Assembly (NCBI GenBank): GCA_036897445.1
Contig: JAYMTL010000014.1
Span: forward strand, 62,001 to 126,000
Direction of reading: 5' to 3'
From: Pelargonium tetragonum
Lineage: Eukaryota; Streptophyta; Magnoliopsida; Geraniales; Geraniaceae
DNA length: 64,000 nucleotides
In this document: positions 25,001 to 37,330 of the stretch, in pieces
Position numbering within the stretch: the first letter of the stretch is position 1
Layout of the letters: each line of letters opens with the position of its first letter
Position numbers and translations under genes: made by a program
The notes under the pieces: model-generated
What the model saw: the letters and a program-made list of their open reading frames with translations, nothing else
What the model was told of the DNA's origin: nothing
The model's database searches: none

Positions 25001-28000
25001 TGCCGGGGTATTAAGACAGGAAAAACCCTATAATGCAAAATCGAGTTTTCGAAGCAAAAAAAAAAAGAAAAAAAGAAGAGTAAATTCTACTAAAAAAGAA
25101 AGAGATTGCTATAGTCTTTTTAAAAGCTGGTGTGGTCACTACTATAGCGCGAAAGCACGGGTATCTTAGGTATAAAAAATGAAAATAGAAAAAGATACTA
25201 ACAAGAAAGAATTCCTATCCCAGCAACCTGTAACACGAAGCTATATTATAGATTCTCTTAACCCAGGTATTGTCGAGTTTCCGCCCCAGGCGACCTGAGG
25301 CTATACTAAAATCTATTCTTAAAGTACCCACCTTTGAAATGGGAAATAGTGTGTGACTGCATAGAGTGCTTTAGAAAAAACAAATAGGTAATGTTTTTTA
25401 CGTAGTTCTGCAGCGGACTATCCTAACAGAAAGAGATTTGTGTAGCATATTTCATTTAAGGTGTTTAAAAAAAAAGGCCTACAAGAATTTTCTATAAGCA
25501 AAAGAAAAGTCCAGTACTATAAAGTAGAACTTATAGTTTAGATAGATAATTCAAGAAAAAACAACTTTGATTTAGATTACAAGAGAGCTCCCATCCGGTA
25601 GGTAGAATGCTTGGAGTATTCTTAGACTTTACTATATTTGATTTGGGACTTTAGTCTGGTCGAAGTTGAATTGAGTATAACATTTATTGGAAAAAACCCC
25701 TGCCCTTAACTTTTATAAAGCAAGTCTTCCTTATTTACTTGTATTTTATAACTATTTTAATTTAAGCCGCCGAACTCTTTTTTCTTTTACTGTAAGCCAC
25801 TCCCAGGGTACCTTGGCTATAGTTTTCCTGAGTTTTCTATAAAAGACAAAATCTTGCTTGTAAATTTTCAAGGGTATCCTTAAAAAAATCAAACTTTTTT
25901 AAGAATTCAACTCTACTCTAAATCCTTGTCAAGGAGCATCCTCTTTACGAAATTTCTTATCATTATTGTTGGGCGTATTCTATTACACTGAAAGAATCTA
26001 AGTGTTTCATTTAGGGGCGCGCTTTTTGGACTTTTCCTCTATTTGACTGCTTTATTTTATAGCTTAAACCTCCCTACTTCAAGAACTACGGTTTTATTAA
26101 TGAAAAAGTTCGGTAAAAACTTCTTTTGCTCTTAAAGTTTCCCTTACGTAATTACGCAAAAGTGGGTCCTAATACGAAGTACTCTTAATAAGCACCCGTT
26201 CGCTTTAGTGGCCTCAGTTGGATACTGAAAATGAAAGATAGAAATTCACTTTTTTAATGTAGGTAGAGTATAGGACTCTTTTGTAAAAAAAACGACTCCA
26301 GTATTTCACAAAGGCATCGAATGGAACATGGTTTACGCTATTTTGCTCCTATTCATTACCGGCCTTAAAAGCAGCCTTCGCTGTATATAATAAATAATAG
26401 AGTCTCCCTTTTGTAGAATCTATAAATTTCTCACATGTGATCTAGATTTAGTAGTACATAGTTTAGATAAGTTTTATAACACTTTGAACGAATGGTTGGG
26501 TTCTTAATTTAACTAACAAGAAAAACCCCACTTATTCTATACAAGGATACCTTGGATTAGGGTAGGGATCTATGTCAGACTTTTTGAAAGATTTAGAATC
26601 CCTCTCATATTTTAAGCAAAAGGTTCAGGGATTTCATGTATCCTATATATAATTTACAACTTATAAAAATTCTAATACAAAAGAGATTTGTGTTCATCGG
26701 GTTCTTAATCTTCACCTTATTTTACATATGTCAATTTGAGTTTTGACCGACTCCTGGAAGAGCCCTATACAGAAGAAAAGCGTTTTAATGTACAATCCTT
26801 AACCCTATCTTTTGAAGTTCTATCTATAAAGTAAACAAATTTCCGGTTTACATGAGTTACTCCTTTATCTTTTATCTGGCCTAAGCCCGACTCTTTTTTG
26901 AGGAGTTGTATTGCCCTAGAGTGATCAAAAACCTACGGAAAATTGTCGAGGTACTCTGGTGTTTATGCTTAAAAGATATAAGATATAGCTTTGTTTTACC
27001 TTAAAAGAAGGTTGCTTAATTAGTAAAAGTACTTCATTTTATAAAAACTTCAGTTCTGACTCCAATTTCTAAAAGTAATAACGTAATAACCCGCTTGCCC
27101 ACGAGATAAATTTCAAATTCTTTTCGAAACAGCTAAGCCTTTTTGCTACAACTCCTAGCACTTAAAAGTTACTACCGATTCAAACATCTTGTCTGAAAAT
27201 CCCCTAATTTAAATTGAAACCGGATTCCTTCATATTATTCATATTAAATATTGAAAGAAATTCAGGACTCCGTATACCCGCGATACTGCCTAATACTTCA
27301 GTTTCTTTTGCTACGAAATATCAACACCTGTAATCTATCTAGAAAGTACAAAAGGTTCAACTTTGTGTCGATAGAGTCCTAATCCCAGACTTTTAAGAGC
27401 AAAATTCGTTTAACGGGAATCCAGGCCTTAATCTTTTGTTAAAAAAACACATTAGCAAGATAACTACTTCAAACGCAAAAGGCATATCCTGTTATAATAT
27501 AAATAAAAAGAGAATGACGAGAACTCTAATTATACGGGCTAAACATTTTTTATTTCCTTTTTTTAACTTATACAAAATAAAAAGAAAAAGTATATCCACG
27601 AATATACAGGAACTCAAAGGAGGAATAACTCATCCATATTAAAGTGAAAGACTGAAAAGGTCCCAATAAAATAAAAAGAACCTTTCAAATGCTGTGCGTT
27701 TTCACCTCCCAGATTTACCGTAATGAAGCGAATCGGGATTCGGAGGAGCTCTAGAGCAGTTAGCAAGAGCTTTTTGTTGAGAGTTTCAGAAAGTCATGTG
27801 GCTTTAATCAAGGTGACTCTTTTATGTGTTAGACTCGAAGAGGGACCCTCTTAGCTTTATTAGAGTGAAAAGACAGCGTTCTTCTATCTTTTTATAATCT
27901 TGACTTTTGACCTTTGTTAGGCTTGAATGGTGTTCAAAAGAAAACAAAGCTAAGTGAAAATAGAATGATAGTAGGTATGCCGGGAATATCCTATTAGCTT

Positions 28001-28449
28001 ACAATCTCAATAAAGTTTCAATTCCTTTTTTGGTAGTAATCGAGACAGTGGCCCTAGGTTTGAATTTTATATAAAAAGTAATTTATAGCTGAATTCTAAA
28101 AGTTCTTGTACAAAAGTGAGTAGTATTGCGGGGTCCTTTTATCATAAAATTTTTTTTGTACTATTCTCCTCGTATGCTGATTTTAATTAAAACGGAATTG
28201 CGAAAGGGATACCCTAGCATAAAATCACTCTCTACAAGAGAAAAAGAGAAAGTTAGGTACTACTAGCTACTTGAAAGGACATGGTGTAGAAAAAAAAAGC
28301 TCCCTAAAATATAGCATCCTTTAAAAACACAAATACAATGTAAGAGTTTATGAGTAAGAACAAAGAAAGTTAAGAATAAGTTGTCCGGGGGTATCCGTGT
28401 TATTATTGTATATACTTTCATTTCAATAAAGACTATGCTACAGTAGGAA
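22081..28449. other. AT-rich non-coding background (texture X)
   Basis: These 6.4 kb hold no supportable gene. Frames at 24957-25169 and 27436-27642 are Lys/Arg-rich only because they cross A-rich DNA; an A-rich tract lies at about 25056-25079. I saw no tRNA signature and no repeat that I could align. Confidence 0.65.
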
Positions 28450-29110
28450 TAGTTTATAATCAAATCAATATCAGGCTCCTCTCTGTAGCAAGAACTCCAA
28501 GGTGATATACCTTAACAACTACTATTGTACTCTCTTCTTTTAAGTACCTATCTATTATAGACTTAAAGAATAACTATAGAATAGAATTTCAAACTAAAAG
28601 CTTCTATAAATATTTCATTCATATCTAATCTAACTAAGAAGAATACAGTAGCTACAGGTAACCTTAACAAAAGTACGGATCTAGCTGCAATAACAAGAAA
28701 GTTCCGACTGCTCCTATAGATAGAGCTCCTCCTAAAGCTTAGAAGAGTACATCTCCGTGAAGCTTCAGAAGAGAAAGAGTACTGCAAGTCAAAGAAGTCA
28801 GTAACAAGGATTGACTCCTAATACTGATAAGGGGTTACTACCTCCTTAACGATCAAAGCAAAAAGACAAAGAGGTCTTACCCTTAACTTCAAACAATTAT
28901 AACAAAATATATATATATATATATATACTAATTACTAGACTATCTATCTTTAAGGTACAGGTAATAAAAAGAACCTAAAAATAAGAGTATCCCCCACTGG
29001 GTCTTTATCTCTCCTACCTCTATTTATCGTATAAGTACTACTCCTGGGAGTCTCTCCTTTATAAGCTCCTACTCTACGCGCACAATGCTAGATAAGAATA
29101 AGTCAGGCTT
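28450..29110 (+). repeat. Family-A dispersed repeat, segment H
   Basis: Purine-rich coding-like texture returns here: CTAAGAAGAATACAGTAGC, ACTGCTCCTATAGATAGAG, then CAAAGAAGTCAGTAACAAGG. The last word matches AAAGTCAGTAACTCGTAACAAGG in segment C (about 9585-9605), which is the best evidence of kinship. The minus-strand frame at 28563-28787 looks like a shadow of this patch. The segment includes the AT microsatellite at 28907-28927. It is decayed, with no recognisable product. Confidence 0.4.
28907..28927. repeat. (AT)n microsatellite
   Basis: Twenty-one bases of uninterrupted AT alternation, the longest simple repeat I found in the window. Shorter AT runs occur at about 7143-7156, 18905-18930, 38763-38775 and 62370-62382. 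Confidence 0.9.
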
Positions 29111-30349
29111 TCGTAAATGTAAATAGAAAAGAAAGGTAAAAAAAACTCCTTGTGAAATTTCTTGTCAACTCGAACCTCGTTACAAAAAAGCTTGAGCAGC
29201 AGCGGGCTTTTTCCTTAGAATTTCTTGCTAGTATTCTTTTCCTTGGGTAAGGGGGAGAAGAGAAACATAGCTTTTAGTAAGAAATGCGTGGGTTCCTGGA
29301 CACAGGGAAATTCTTTCAATTCTCAGATCTTTTTACCGGAGCAGCTTAACAGCTAACTTAGGACTAATACCAACTAAGATTTTTTACTCTCAGCAACCTA
29401 CTAGGCTCTTCAAGATAAAGATATATGACTCTAAGTATAACAACTCTATCTAGTTTTACCCTCTATTCAGATTAAGTGTAAATCCTCGTTTCAAATCTTC
29501 TTAACTGGTTGTCTAACCCAAGCTTCAAATTCTTTTTTTAAGAGTTTTAGTGTGAGTGTCCGGGGTCCCAGTGATTCGCAGCACCTCTTTGTCTTAATTC
29601 TTGCTTAGGAATTACATAGTAGTATCTTAACTTAAAAAATGAAACTTTATCTAAAGCGGACGCAATAACGTTTCTATAGCTGCTTGTTTCAGGAGACCCT
29701 TAGTTTAGTAAAATGTATTAAACAAAATAGGAGATGTTTCTCTAATTTAGTATTTAGTAAAGGAGAAAGTAGTGTTCTGGATTTATGCTTGTTTAAATGA
29801 AAGTGTTGACTTTGATGAGTAATTCCTTGTTATGCTACGCTACAAGATTACATTTAAAGTCAAATCTCGGCGAATTGAGACTCCTTACTTAATAGAAAGG
29901 TGCCGGCCAACATGCGCGAAAGTCTTTCATTTCTAAAATATAAAAAAGGTAGAGTTTTCCGAAATATATACATATTACCTACATTTTCTCAAAAAGATCT
30001 TTATATATAAAATTCAGTACTTATATAGGAGAACTCCAAACTTTGTCAGATTTGGACTACGACAAAAGTTCAAAACACCTTTTTAGCTAACGAAGCAGGT
30101 TCCTTTTCAGAAAAAGTACGATTCACCTATGCGTAAAAGTAAGAGCAGTTGTATGAAACTCTTCTCAATTACACAATTGAAATCAAAGAAACACCCCTAA
30201 AGGGCCGAGAAAGAACTTATATAATAAAGAGGTGCCCCTAGAAAAAAGGAAGAGTTAATTAGCTTAGAGATATAGTTTTTGTAAATGTTCAATTGATTCT
30301 GGAAAGAGAAAAAGGATCCTAATCAAGCAAATAGAAATGGCCTAGCTAA
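29111..30349. other. AT-rich non-coding background
   Basis: No gene is supported. The only item of note is one member of a diverged repeat pair at 30078-30191, listed separately. The remainder has background texture. Confidence 0.6.
30078..30191 (+). repeat. Diverged direct repeat, copy 1 (partner at 33011-33113)
   Basis: Words shared in the same order with the partner: CCTTTTTAGCTAAC, then AAAAAGTACGAT, then CCTATGCGTAAAA, then CTTCTCAA, then TTGAAATCAAA. The stretches between are diverged or gapped, so the partner is about ten bases shorter. Five matching words in order over about 110 bases make chance very unlikely. Function unknown. Confidence 0.75.
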
Positions 30350-30940
30350 ATTCATATCTTATATTATATTACCTCAGCGCCCTCTTTCATTCTTTGAGAT
30401 TCTGTATTTCTTGTCTTCGTCTTTGTACTGGGGTTAGGAGTTTTAGAAGGAACAGAGACAGAGTAAGTAGTTGTACTTAGACTTATAAGCGATTAAGGGG
30501 TAGGGGAACCTGCAAGGCTAATAGGAAGGGATGGAGCTACTAGAGTACTTGATAGGAGTTTCTTAGCTAGTTAGTTGCTCTTTAGTATCAAGGAGGTAAG
30601 ATAGATCTAATAGATATGCTAGTTGTTCTTTTCTTAGTTCTAGGTGTAATCCCTCCGTCCTTGAGCTTATCAATTGAGAGGGTTGTAAACTAATGTGTAT
30701 ACGAGTAAACGTGAGTTTAGGAGGTTGTAGTACAGTACTAGTTTAGCAGGGATAGCACTATAACACCAGCAACTCATGAACTTCTTATTCGTATTCTTCT
30801 TTCATAGACTTAGTTCTTTCTTCCTTGCTTTAGTGAGCTGGTTCGGATTGTTAGTAGAAGCGGAAGGGGAGGCAGACCTAGCAGCTGTAGTAGTCTTGAT
30901 AGTAGGAGTAGCAAGTACCCGGGTAATTAGCTAGCGTATG
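30350..30940 (-). repeat. Family-A dispersed repeat, reversed segment I
   Basis: Read on the minus strand, this patch has CTACTCCTACTATCAAGACT, Ser/Pro/Thr-type codons, then the core shared with the segments at 6438-6530 and 7652-7747 (GTGCTATCCCTGC, TACTACAACCTCCTAAACTC, GTTTACTCGTA), and then CTCTCAATTGATAAGCTC, matching about 6566-6583. Order and spacing are preserved over about 130 bases, so this is the clearest proof that family A is dispersed in both orientations. It is a fossil with only short open stretches. Confidence 0.55.
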
Positions 30941-31079
30941 TGTCTTAGTTGTCTTACTGGAAGAGTGAGTCGCTCTTTTATAAGGTACCTTCCTCAATGT
31001 CTTAAGCCTTTATCATTAGGGAATATAGGCCCCGGAGGATTCGTAGCTATTCTAGAGGTCTTCCAAAACTATCTTTTTG

Positions 31080-33420
31080 GAAAGCGAAAGTGTCACAAAG
31101 TACGAGCTTTAACAGTTATACAAAATGGACGAGAAAAGAAGGCCCCAAAAAGCTTCGCTAACCCCTCTCCAAATTCTTAATCCTTTTGGTGGAACCCTGG
31201 CTTGATTTTTTAGATATTTGTACTTCACTCCTTATTACCAATAAAAGAAAGAAAAACAGGAAAGATTTCTCAAAGCTAGCTTTAGCAAAATCTAATTCCT
31301 TTTATAACGTTCTTGTCAAACCCTTTTCTCTTACTCGATTATGCGAAAGTTTCTTAGCTAACACCTTTCTCTCGAGCCTTTGAAATTGCAATTATCACAC
31401 CTAAAAGAACCTCCTTTACCGGTCCAAAAAGTAACTTGAAATCCCCTCTTTTTAGAATGAGTAGAGGGCTCTTCCTATTTTGGGAATCTTACTCTCTATG
31501 AAAAGAAACCCATAAACTTTTGAAATAGCGAACCGTAACTTCGTTACCTTAACTTTCCAGTTCAATACCTGACAAGAGGAACAAACAAGACAGGCTCTTT
31601 CAACTAGATATAGCTATCTTTGACAGGAAACTAATGACTGACTTTCTCTGACTTCGAATACCCTTCTTATGAATCCCCCTTTTGCTACTACTACGCCTTC
31701 GCCAAAACTCTACATACTTTTCGTATCCCCTATTTCATTTATGCAACCAGAGAGAACCCATAGGTACGAAGTTCTCAATTCTATAGGATCAAGTTCTGGG
31801 TTTTCTCCGCTTCCTCTATATCTATATAGTATCAGGAATCCTGTCAAACTAGAAACAAGATAAAGGAACCTACCTAAAAAAGAAATTCCTACCCAGCTCC
31901 AATAGAGATAGCACGAATGCAACAAAAAGAAATTTCTGCTTATCAAATTAGACATTTATCGAAAGGCTTTAGCTTCACTTAAAAAGCTCCTTGAGTCAAA
32001 CCTTCTTTAATTGAAATAAGAAACCTGGGAATCTATCTGCTTCTTACTTTCTAGACTATAGCCTTTTGAAACGGAATATACAAAGGCATTAAGTTCCATC
32101 AACCCCTTATTATAGGCAAAGCTAGGACTAGGATATCTATCGACTTACCAATTTGACTAAATTGCATTACTCAATCTCCTTACTACACCTTGGTCTCGTT
32201 AACCTGCTAACCTATAAATAAAGGAGTGCTCTAGAGTTCTATAGCTAGAATATCTTTCACAGGAAACTCGCTTCTCAAAAACCCTAAGGAACCCTGCCTC
32301 AACTTAGCGACTTTGACTTGAAATGCCTTGTAAAAAGAGCCCGGTAATGTCTATATACTAAAATCTAAGAACACCCTTCAATCAAAGCTAAAGAAAGTAA
32401 GACAGATCAAACCAAACAATGCTAATGTTACTATCTGGAATATCCTTTTTATGCCATTTTGGTACCGAGTAACCGGCTTTTTACCACTGGGATTTACTAA
32501 TTTTACTAGATCATTCTGGAATTGCTTTCTGAAACAACTTCTTTACTTGGAAACTTCTGGCTCTGCCATACCCCGCCGAGCTTGCTATATCTGTCTTATC
32601 CTTGTGCATCCCTATTTGACCTAATTAGAGTTCCTTTTTACTGTAAAATTCTTGATTTGCTTTCCCAAACTTACTTGGAAACTTCTGAATCACACACAGA
32701 GTCAAACTAAAACACTATAAGAAACCTGATCCCATAAAAACTCTTCTCTTGTACAGCAATTTACGTGCCATAAAACAGGAATTTATCCAGTAACTTTTTT
32801 ACCATTTTACCATATTCAACTTTTGCGCTCGTTTAAATTTTAAAGCTCCCACTAAAGTTCTTTTACCCAACATAAAGAGCAACTACTTAACCGAAGAATT
32901 TCCTATCCGGCTACTAAACCGGCTATACCTTTTTATCAAATTTAGTTTCACGCACTCCTGAAGTCTCAAGCAACCCCTTCTTTATTTATCGATCGAGAAA
33001 ACCCTAGAGCCCTTTTTAGCTAACAAGGTGTATCCGGGTTTAAATTAAAAAGTACGATCACCCTATGCGTAAAATCAATCAAACGCTTCTCAAGTAGGCC
33101 CTTGAAATCAAAAAGCTTTCACTTTATCGTATTTACTTACCCCGAATTCCCTGCCACTTACCATTGATTCATACTTTTTCTTTATGCTCCTATAAAACCC
33201 CAAACTCTTAAAAAACAAAACTTCCTTAGAAAGAAGCTTACGACCCATAACTAACGGAAAACTCGACAGATTCCTATTACCTCTAACCCCAAAAATGAGA
33301 GGTCAAACTAGCAAAGACATACCCTGACTTTCCAAAATTCCTTAGTAAACTCAAATCCAAGTAAATAATCAAACTGTTTCATTCTCCTACTTCTTAGAAT
33401 TTGAAACAAAGGAAGAGAAA
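31080..33420. repeat. Texture-Y block, organelle-spacer-like, with copies of the 12-14 kb block
   Basis: This is the largest patch with normal CpA; in one 60-base line from 31561, CpA+TpG was about equal to ApC+GpT. The part at 32378-32480 matches 13583-13685: CAAAGCTAAAGAAAG, ACAGATCAAA and, about 60 bases on, GGTACCGAGT. A TGGCTCTGCC word occurs in both blocks as well (about 12974 and 32561). Several frames of 60-80 codons stay open (31186-31383, 31669-31863 with an opposite shadow 31710-31955, 32522-32710) but none has a recognisable domain. Copy 2 of a 110-bp repeat lies at 33011-33113. Confidence 0.45.
33011..33113 (+). repeat. Diverged direct repeat, copy 2 (partner at 30078-30191)
   Basis: Starts with CCTTTTTAGCTAAC and carries AAAAAGTACGAT, CCTATGCGTAAAA, CTTCTCAA and TTGAAATCAAA in the same order as the partner 2.9 kb upstream. 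The partner lies in background DNA while this copy lies in the texture-Y block, so the duplication crosses the texture boundary. Confidence 0.75.
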
Positions 33421-36400
33421 AAGCAAGGAGTTCAAATCCGGAAGAGTTTCCTCCTATAAAAGCCAATTCTAATTGGTAATGCACCTATTTAATTTAGAGT
33501 TGAGAGACAAAAAAGGGTTTCACAAATCACATTCAGGAAAAATCTTCTTTATAAATTCATTAAAAGGGTTGGGGCTTTAAATTGTAGGCTATTATACTAA
33601 AAAATGCAAGCAAGGTTTGTTGATGACAGGTATACATAAATTGAGAAACTCCTCGTATTGGTCGAGAGATCTCTCAGAGTCCTTTTTTAACATAAAATGA
33701 AAAAAGGTTAGAAGTCGAATTACTAGGTTACATGCGAAAGAATCTTGTTACTAGGAGTAGTGTAGTATATAAGAGAAGTTTATCGAATGCACAAAATTTG
33801 TTTTTAATTTCAATACTAGGCTTGGTGTCAAATAGGACCCCCGCTCTTTTCCTTACCTTTCTATTGAGATAAAGATCCATAACTAGGGATATTAGACTCT
33901 TCTATATTTCCTGGATTTATAGAGTTAAGAGTCAAAAAAGTTCTTTATCTAAGCGCTTTTCATTCCTTACCTAAATTCTTTAGAAACCCTAAAAAAGAGC
34001 ACAACTTCTTTTATTGTACGGGTCAAAAGTAAACGACACGAAAATAAGGAAAGGGAGTAGTGAGTTTTATTTTATTGTGTTAGTTTTTTTACTTGCTGTC
34101 ATACATAAGAATTTATAGGTCGTAGGACTTGAATCGGAAATTTTTGGCCTTGATAGATGATAGACTAGTAATAAGGGTTATTAGTAATCCGCCGTATAGA
34201 TTCAAATTTGGAAAATCTTTCTTAAGTTTTCCACTTTATGCCCTGGGGGCTTAAGGGCCAGCTTCGGTAGATATCCTTTTTCAAGTTAATCTTACTTTTG
34301 TTACAATAAGAAACCCCAGTAAAGTGGTAGGGTAATGCCGACTATACCCCAATTAAAATGAAAAAGCAGTATATATAAATAAAGAAAGGTTGAGGCCTTT
34401 TATTATATCCAAACCGGGAATCACTTAGCGTTTCTTTATACGGGCTTCTATTCTTTTCAGGTTTTCCAAGACAAGGAGTATTTGTTCGCGAAGAGTTACT
34501 AAAAAAAATGGAGCACTAAACCCAAAACGAACTTATCAGGAACGTGGCGGTAGACTAGACTAAAAAAGCCTACTAAAGAGATCCTTGGACAAGCCTTAAT
34601 ATCACAAAATGAAATATATCTTACGAAGCTGAATTTATTTAGTAAAGGTTAGACTGCAATAAGTCTCCCAAATGAAAAGGGGAATAAATTCTGGCTGTAA
34701 TCTTTTTTTAGACTTTTCTTTTAGTTGTACTATTATCTTACACCGGGTTCAAGCTTTCGGAGGTACGGAATCCCGAGTAAAAAGGAATGAAGTATAAACT
34801 CTTTCTAAATTCTTTGACTTTAGAATATACCCTATAAAAGTGGTCCTTAGTACTCCATTTCATCTCGTTTAGAGAGTATCTACTACGAGTTAGACTTTCC
34901 TACTGGTTTTCTTATCACTTGTTTGATTTTATACAGGGATGCCTTTATATAAGTTCTAAAGTTTTCTTGCAAGGATAGACTTTGATATTATAAGAGTACT
35001 GTGCAAAGAAATTGAATCTGGCTCTCTGCCTAACTAAAACTAAGATAATAGAGGCATACTTTCGTTTTTGTGAGCCCTGTACCGCTTAACTATGAGATAA
35101 TTAGAAATTTACAAGGCATTTCCTACTGGTGGGTGGGCCCTTCAAAGGCTTACTGCACAAGTTCTCTTATTTATAGCGTTTTTGGTCCAAGACTTGTTTC
35201 GAATCAAAATTCTCGTATATAAGCTTTCCAGGGTCCTTTTTGTACTAATACAGGGATCTTTAGAAGGTTCCAGGGGTCTATTTTGAAATCCCCCGGGGCT
35301 CTTTCTTCTTTTTAAAGTTATATGGATATCAAAGTTTTAGTTATGCCCCGCTTTCCCGATGGATTTCCTTTTACAAATTTCATGGAAGAACTGGCGCTCA
35401 AAAGAAGTGGTAGCTAAAATCCTTTGAAATCCCTGCTAATCTAAAGTGTAAATAAAGGAAGTTGCTTTATTGTCCTTGCTTTTTTCAATCTAGTAAACTT
35501 CTTGGGTTTAGGTTGAGGGGAAATTAGAGTTTGTCCCTTATCTTATAAAGTCGCTGAGCTTAGAAAAAGATATTAAGAATAAGCAAGAACTTTAAGATAT
35601 AAGTAAGTCCTTTGTTTAGTAGGATCCTTTTAAAATGAAAAAGTCAAGCTTTCTTTTCTTTATCTTTTATTTATAAGGGCTACTTTCAAGCAGAAGTTTT
35701 TCTTTTCACAGCAAAACTGCCCTATTATTCTAGTCTTGTACTAGTATTGTAGAATAATATTATGGGATTCTATAAGATAGGTGTAGTAAAGTAAGTAGCA
35801 GAAGCTTTTATAGGCTTTTAACAAGGAATTCCCTTTATGTTTTTAGCGTACTTTTTGTTCGGTATGTATCGGGCTTCGAGTTGCCATCGCTTAAGAAAAA
35901 AAGGACTTCAATACATATATATCGGATAAAACTAAACCTTGTAGTCTTGGGAGCTATACTCTTTCTTAACTTACTCTTTTATCACTAGTTTAGATACCTT
36001 GGAAGGTGCTTCCTATATACCATACCAATTCTGAGTCAATATTGACTTTGTTTTTTAATTACTTTGCTCTCTCTATCCCAAAATGCTCTTCACACCCTTA
36101 TTCCTCATAGCTAGTAGACTCTTTTTACGATAGCTTTCTTGTTCTTTATAGCTGCCATACGGATACCCTTCAGGATACTTGCAACTAAAACGTGACTCGG
36201 TATCTTGAGAATACTCCTAGCTTAGCGTTTTTATAGAACCTCAAAAGCAAGAGGAACCCAGACTTTTAGTAATTCTTTGTTTCCAACCTAAATTTTTGGT
36301 AAAAGAAAAAGAGGAATTCCCTTTCTCATACACTCAATAAGCGGATAAGGTATCCCTATATATAATAAGGAGTACTTTTAACTAACCAAAGTCAGATTAG

Positions 36401-36869
36401 AAACTCCTGAGTTTCTGGTTTATTAGGAGGAACGGGATCAAAAAGGTCTCGTGTTTTCATTTCTTAGTTTGCGGTTTAAAACTTATACCAAAGGTTTTTT
36501 AGGGCCCCTTCGACTTTAGAGGCTCCCGTTGTATTAAATTCAAAGTATCCGGGTTTTTCTTTTCTATGTCAGCATGTAAGGAAATAACTAGAAATTAGTA
36601 TTCTGGAATATACAAAAAGATAAAAATCTAACTACAAAAGAAGAAACTTATATATAAAAGGTATTCCTTTTTATTTATACCCAAAGCTTTTATAAGTTAA
36701 ACTGCTATCAAAAAAGATAGATCTATAATGCCGAGTGTTAACAAAAAACCTAAAAACGTAAGTGTAACTCTTTACTGAGGACCCTCCCTGGCGCCATCAG
36801 TTATGCTTTTGGAAAACAAAAAGGAAAAGATTCCGAGTAGAAGGGTGTTAAATATAAATGAAATTAGAA
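33421..36869. other. AT-rich non-coding background (texture X)
   Basis: No open frame reaches 60 codons here and I found no RNA gene or alignable repeat. Background texture throughout. Confidence 0.65.
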
Positions 36870-37258
36870 ACTTCTTTTTTTTTGTAATTGCGAGGTATGA
36901 CTAACTTGAGTACTGTACTCAGGTATAGCTAGATAGAAAACGTATTCTTCAAACACTTACAAGTTTCGGCCTATTTTAAGATTTAGTAGACTCAGGAGCT
37001 CCTATTACTTATCTTCTCCGCCTAGACAATACTCCTTGTACAAAAAATTTCTACTAAATGGATAAAAGATTAAGGAGAAGTTAATCTTATAATTCAGGGG
37101 TAGTGGAGAAGATCTATACTCTACTTAACTTCTAGGGACTCCTTTTCATAAAGTAAGACTCTTAAAAATTTTACAATTAAGGCACTCATGTAGGCAAGGT
37201 ACTAATACTATCTTTTAGTTAGTATAACCGAAGATCAGTCAATAAGTTTTGGGGATTA
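36870..37258 (+). repeat. Family-A-like patch J with aspartic-protease-like word
   Basis: The texture here resembles the family-A segments (AGGTATAGCTAGATAG, AGGAGCTCCTATTACTTATC). From 36983 one short frame reads LVDSGAPITYLLRLDN. The L-V-D-S-G-A word is the catalytic signature of retropepsins in LTR retroelements. A six-residue match in decayed DNA is weak evidence, and I saw no reverse transcriptase, RNase H or integrase motif nearby. If real, it is a broken LTR-element fossil of unknown family; no terminal repeats were seen and its age cannot be estimated. Confidence 0.25.
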
Positions 37259-37330
37259 GAACTCTTGTAGCTAATGTATTCTGCACTCTCTTTAGAACGG
37301 TGGTGCGTAGGTTCGAGTCATAAAGACTTC
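37259..37330 (+). tRNA. 72-nt tRNA-like sequence, anticodon position reads TTA
   Basis: Folded with standard numbering, the acceptor stem pairs 6 of 7 (GAACTCT with AGACTTC), the D stem 3 of 4 with one wobble, the anticodon stem 4 of 5 with one wobble, and the T stem 3 of 5. T8, G18, T33, a purine at 37, C48, G53-T54-T55-C56, A58 and C61 are in place; A14, G19 and A21 are not. The loop would read anticodon TTA, which decodes TAA, so a working elongator tRNA is unlikely unless TAA is a sense or suppressed codon. A decaying tRNA, a tRNA-derived repeat or chance are all possible. No CCA is encoded. Confidence 0.25.

Noticed and set aside
24957-25169. Lys-rich 70-codon frame suggesting a basic nuclear protein
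   Set aside because: The lysines come from an A-rich tract at about 25056-25079; there is no other support.
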